Shown here in pieces: positions 5,792-6,762 of a stretch of DNA of 6,762 bases (positions are counted from its first letter, which is position 1; the number at the start of each line of letters is the position of its first letter). This DNA comes from an uncultured Pseudomonadales bacterium (GTDB taxonomy: Bacteria; Pseudomonadota; Gammaproteobacteria; Pseudomonadales; Porticoccaceae). The notes beneath the pieces were generated by a model. The model ran no database searches. It was not told where the DNA came from and saw only the letters and a program-made list of their open reading frames with translations. The position numbers and the translations under genes are program-made. The stretch spans positions 1 to 6,762 of the forward strand of contig CALLDA010000105.1 of the NCBI GenBank assembly GCA_937998635.1, read 5' to 3'.

Positions 5792-6269
5792 TAACACCGG
5801 ACAGATTATCGAAAACGACCCCTGGGTGATCGTGCCAAAAGATTTCGATGGCCCAGTCACAAAGGCACATTCACTGCTACCCTTGCAGTATTGGCTAGAC
5901 ACTCCATCCAATCCTGATCAAGAGCTACCAACAGGTATCTGGTTCGACAGTAATGAGGAACCGGAAACAGTTGCCGAACACATCAACCGATGGGCCTGCA
6001 TCGGTATACACTTCCCTACTTTTATGGATGGCCGAGGCTTTACCTTAGCAAGGTTTATTCGAGAACGTTATGGCTATGCAGGACAACTCCGGGCCTTTGG
6101 CCACATCATTCCCGATCAACTCTTCTTCCTGAGCCGTTGCGGTTTCGATAGTTTCTTACTGGAAAGCCCCTCGGATGAAATGGATCCAGAGCTTTATTTT
6201 GATAACTTCTCAGTGATCTATCAGAGCTGTGCAGATCAACCACAGCCTCTATTTAGACGTAGAGCGTAA
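5775..6269 (+). CDS. DUF934 family protein, sulfite reductase operon partner
   Basis: The protein has 164 residues, soluble and probably cytoplasmic. The ATG at 5775 is chosen because AAGGAG (5762-5767) lies 7 nt upstream and the protein then begins MQKLLDNTGQIIENDPW, typical of the family. A longer in-frame start at 5694 lies deep inside cysI and has no such support. The family block is HFPTFMDGRGFTLARFIRER (79-98), followed by GYAGQLRAFGHIIPDQLFFL (100-119) and SRCGFDSF (120-127). DUF934 genes commonly sit directly after a cysI-type gene in proteobacteria, as they do here with a 17-bp overlap, so translation is probably coupled. The biochemical role is unsettled; help with assembly of, or electron delivery to, the sulfite reductase is an inference from this position. 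The C-terminus is basic (FRRRA). No strong hairpin terminator follows. Confidence 0.92.
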   Translation: MQKLLDNTGQIIENDPWVIVPKDFDGPVTKAHSLLPLQYWLDTPSNPDQELPTGIWFDSNEEPETVAEHINRWACIGIHFPTFMDGRGFTLARFIRERYGYAGQLRAFGHIIPDQLFFLSRCGFDSFLLESPSDEMDPELYFDNFSVIYQSCADQPQPLFRRRA

Positions 6270-6412
6270 GCTGAGAAGCCCTAAAGCTAGTAGGTACTAA
6301 CTAAAGGTCCTCTAGCCCCAGGATCACGACCCCCGCCTTGAACAAACCCTGTGCATTAAGTCCCCGGCGCTGGCACTATAGGGCTTAAACGAGCCGAGTA
6401 GTTGATAGCGCT

Positions 6413-6762
6413 GTGCATGATGCTGTATTCCATTCTTTCTTTCTGATATTTACCGGTGCCGCATTACTGGCATCGGTGGCGCTGTATGGTCGCCAGCCCA
6501 TGCTGGTCGCCTATATTGTTCTGGGTGGTTTGCTAGGGCCCTATGGTTTTGCTCTGGTTCCAGATGTCGACCTCATCGCTGACATTTCCCATATTGGTAT
6601 TATTTTTCTGTTGTTCTTGCTGGGTCTCGATATGCAGCCCCAGTCGCTATTTAATGTCTTTAAAAAAGTCACCCTGGTAACATTGATCAGTTCTGTCTTG
6701 TTCGCCATGGTGGGTTACGGAATTGGCTACCTGTTCGGATTTACAAGCATTGAAAATGTAAT
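6413..6762 (+). CDS. Kef-type (CPA2 family) cation:proton antiporter, N-terminal part
   Basis: The gene leaves the window after 116 codons, so the rest of the membrane domain and any C-terminal nucleotide-binding (TrkA-N) domain are unseen. Four hydrophobic segments are visible: about 5-25, 30-49, 58-73 and 86-108. GGLLGPYGFALVPD (38-51) and ISHIGIIFLLFLLGLDMQP (58-76) are the typical second- and third-helix signatures of CPA2 transporters, which exchange K+ or Na+ for H+ across the inner membrane. The GTG at 6413 is the first usable start after an in-frame TAA at 6386; the ATG at 6417 is in another frame and stops after nine codons. No good ribosome site precedes the GTG, so the start is less certain than the family. 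The 143-bp gap after the DUF934 gene suggests a separate unit. KefB, KefC and the RosB/YbaL group cannot be told apart here. Confidence 0.85.
   Translation, partial: MHDAVFHSFFLIFTGAALLASVALYGRQPMLVAYIVLGGLLGPYGFALVPDVDLIADISHIGIIFLLFLLGLDMQPQSLFNVFKKVTLVTLISSVLFAMVGYGIGYLFGFTSIENV

Noticed and set aside
6371..6385. Possible sigma-54 promoter (TGGCAC) before the antiporter gene
   Set aside because: The required GC at the -12 element is off by one base (GG-N9-GC instead of GG-N10-GC) and the rest of the element does not match.

Overview
The window looks like a chromosomal segment of a gammaproteobacterium, probably marine or environmental. The main grounds are the sulfite reductase and its DUF934 partner, which closely match the arrangement known from Pseudomonas and relatives (from memory, not searched), good Shine-Dalgarno sequences, and intermediate base composition. 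The F420-type luciferase-like oxidoreductase and the class III CoA-transferase are family types common in gammaproteobacteria that catabolise lipids, steroids or xenobiotics. Assignment to a genus is not possible from this sequence.

Layout. The left edge (1-476, +) is the C-terminal half of a luciferase-like monooxygenase. A 122-bp gap follows with a heptanucleotide tandem repeat and a candidate promoter, then a metallo-beta-lactamase-fold hydrolase (647-1384, +). It converges on a CaiB/BaiF CoA-transferase (1438-2616, -). A 192-bp divergent region separates that gene from a secreted retropepsin-like aspartic protease (2809-3507, +).

A long stretch of about 620 bp (3508-4126) follows. It holds a 26-bp perfect palindrome with a T-run (likely terminator), a second inverted repeat, a 13-bp stem hairpin, a convincing gene for a 37-residue single-span membrane protein on the minus strand (3769-3882), and the leader of the next operon.

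The right part is a two-gene sulfite reduction operon: cysI (4127-5791, +) overlaps a DUF934 gene (5775-6269, +) by 17 bp. After a 143-bp gap, a Kef-type (CPA2) cation:proton antiporter gene (6413 onward, +) runs off the right edge.

How the genes relate. Only cysI and the DUF934 gene are clearly one unit, in assimilatory sulfur metabolism. The luciferase-like oxidoreductase, the MBL-fold hydrolase and the CoA-transferase could belong to acyl-CoA or xenobiotic catabolism, but the link is only family habit and proximity. I see no phage, transposon, CRISPR or defence genes and no rRNA or tRNA. The window is largely ordinary. What is worth a second look lies in the non-coding stretches, the small membrane protein and the two-domain aspartic protease.
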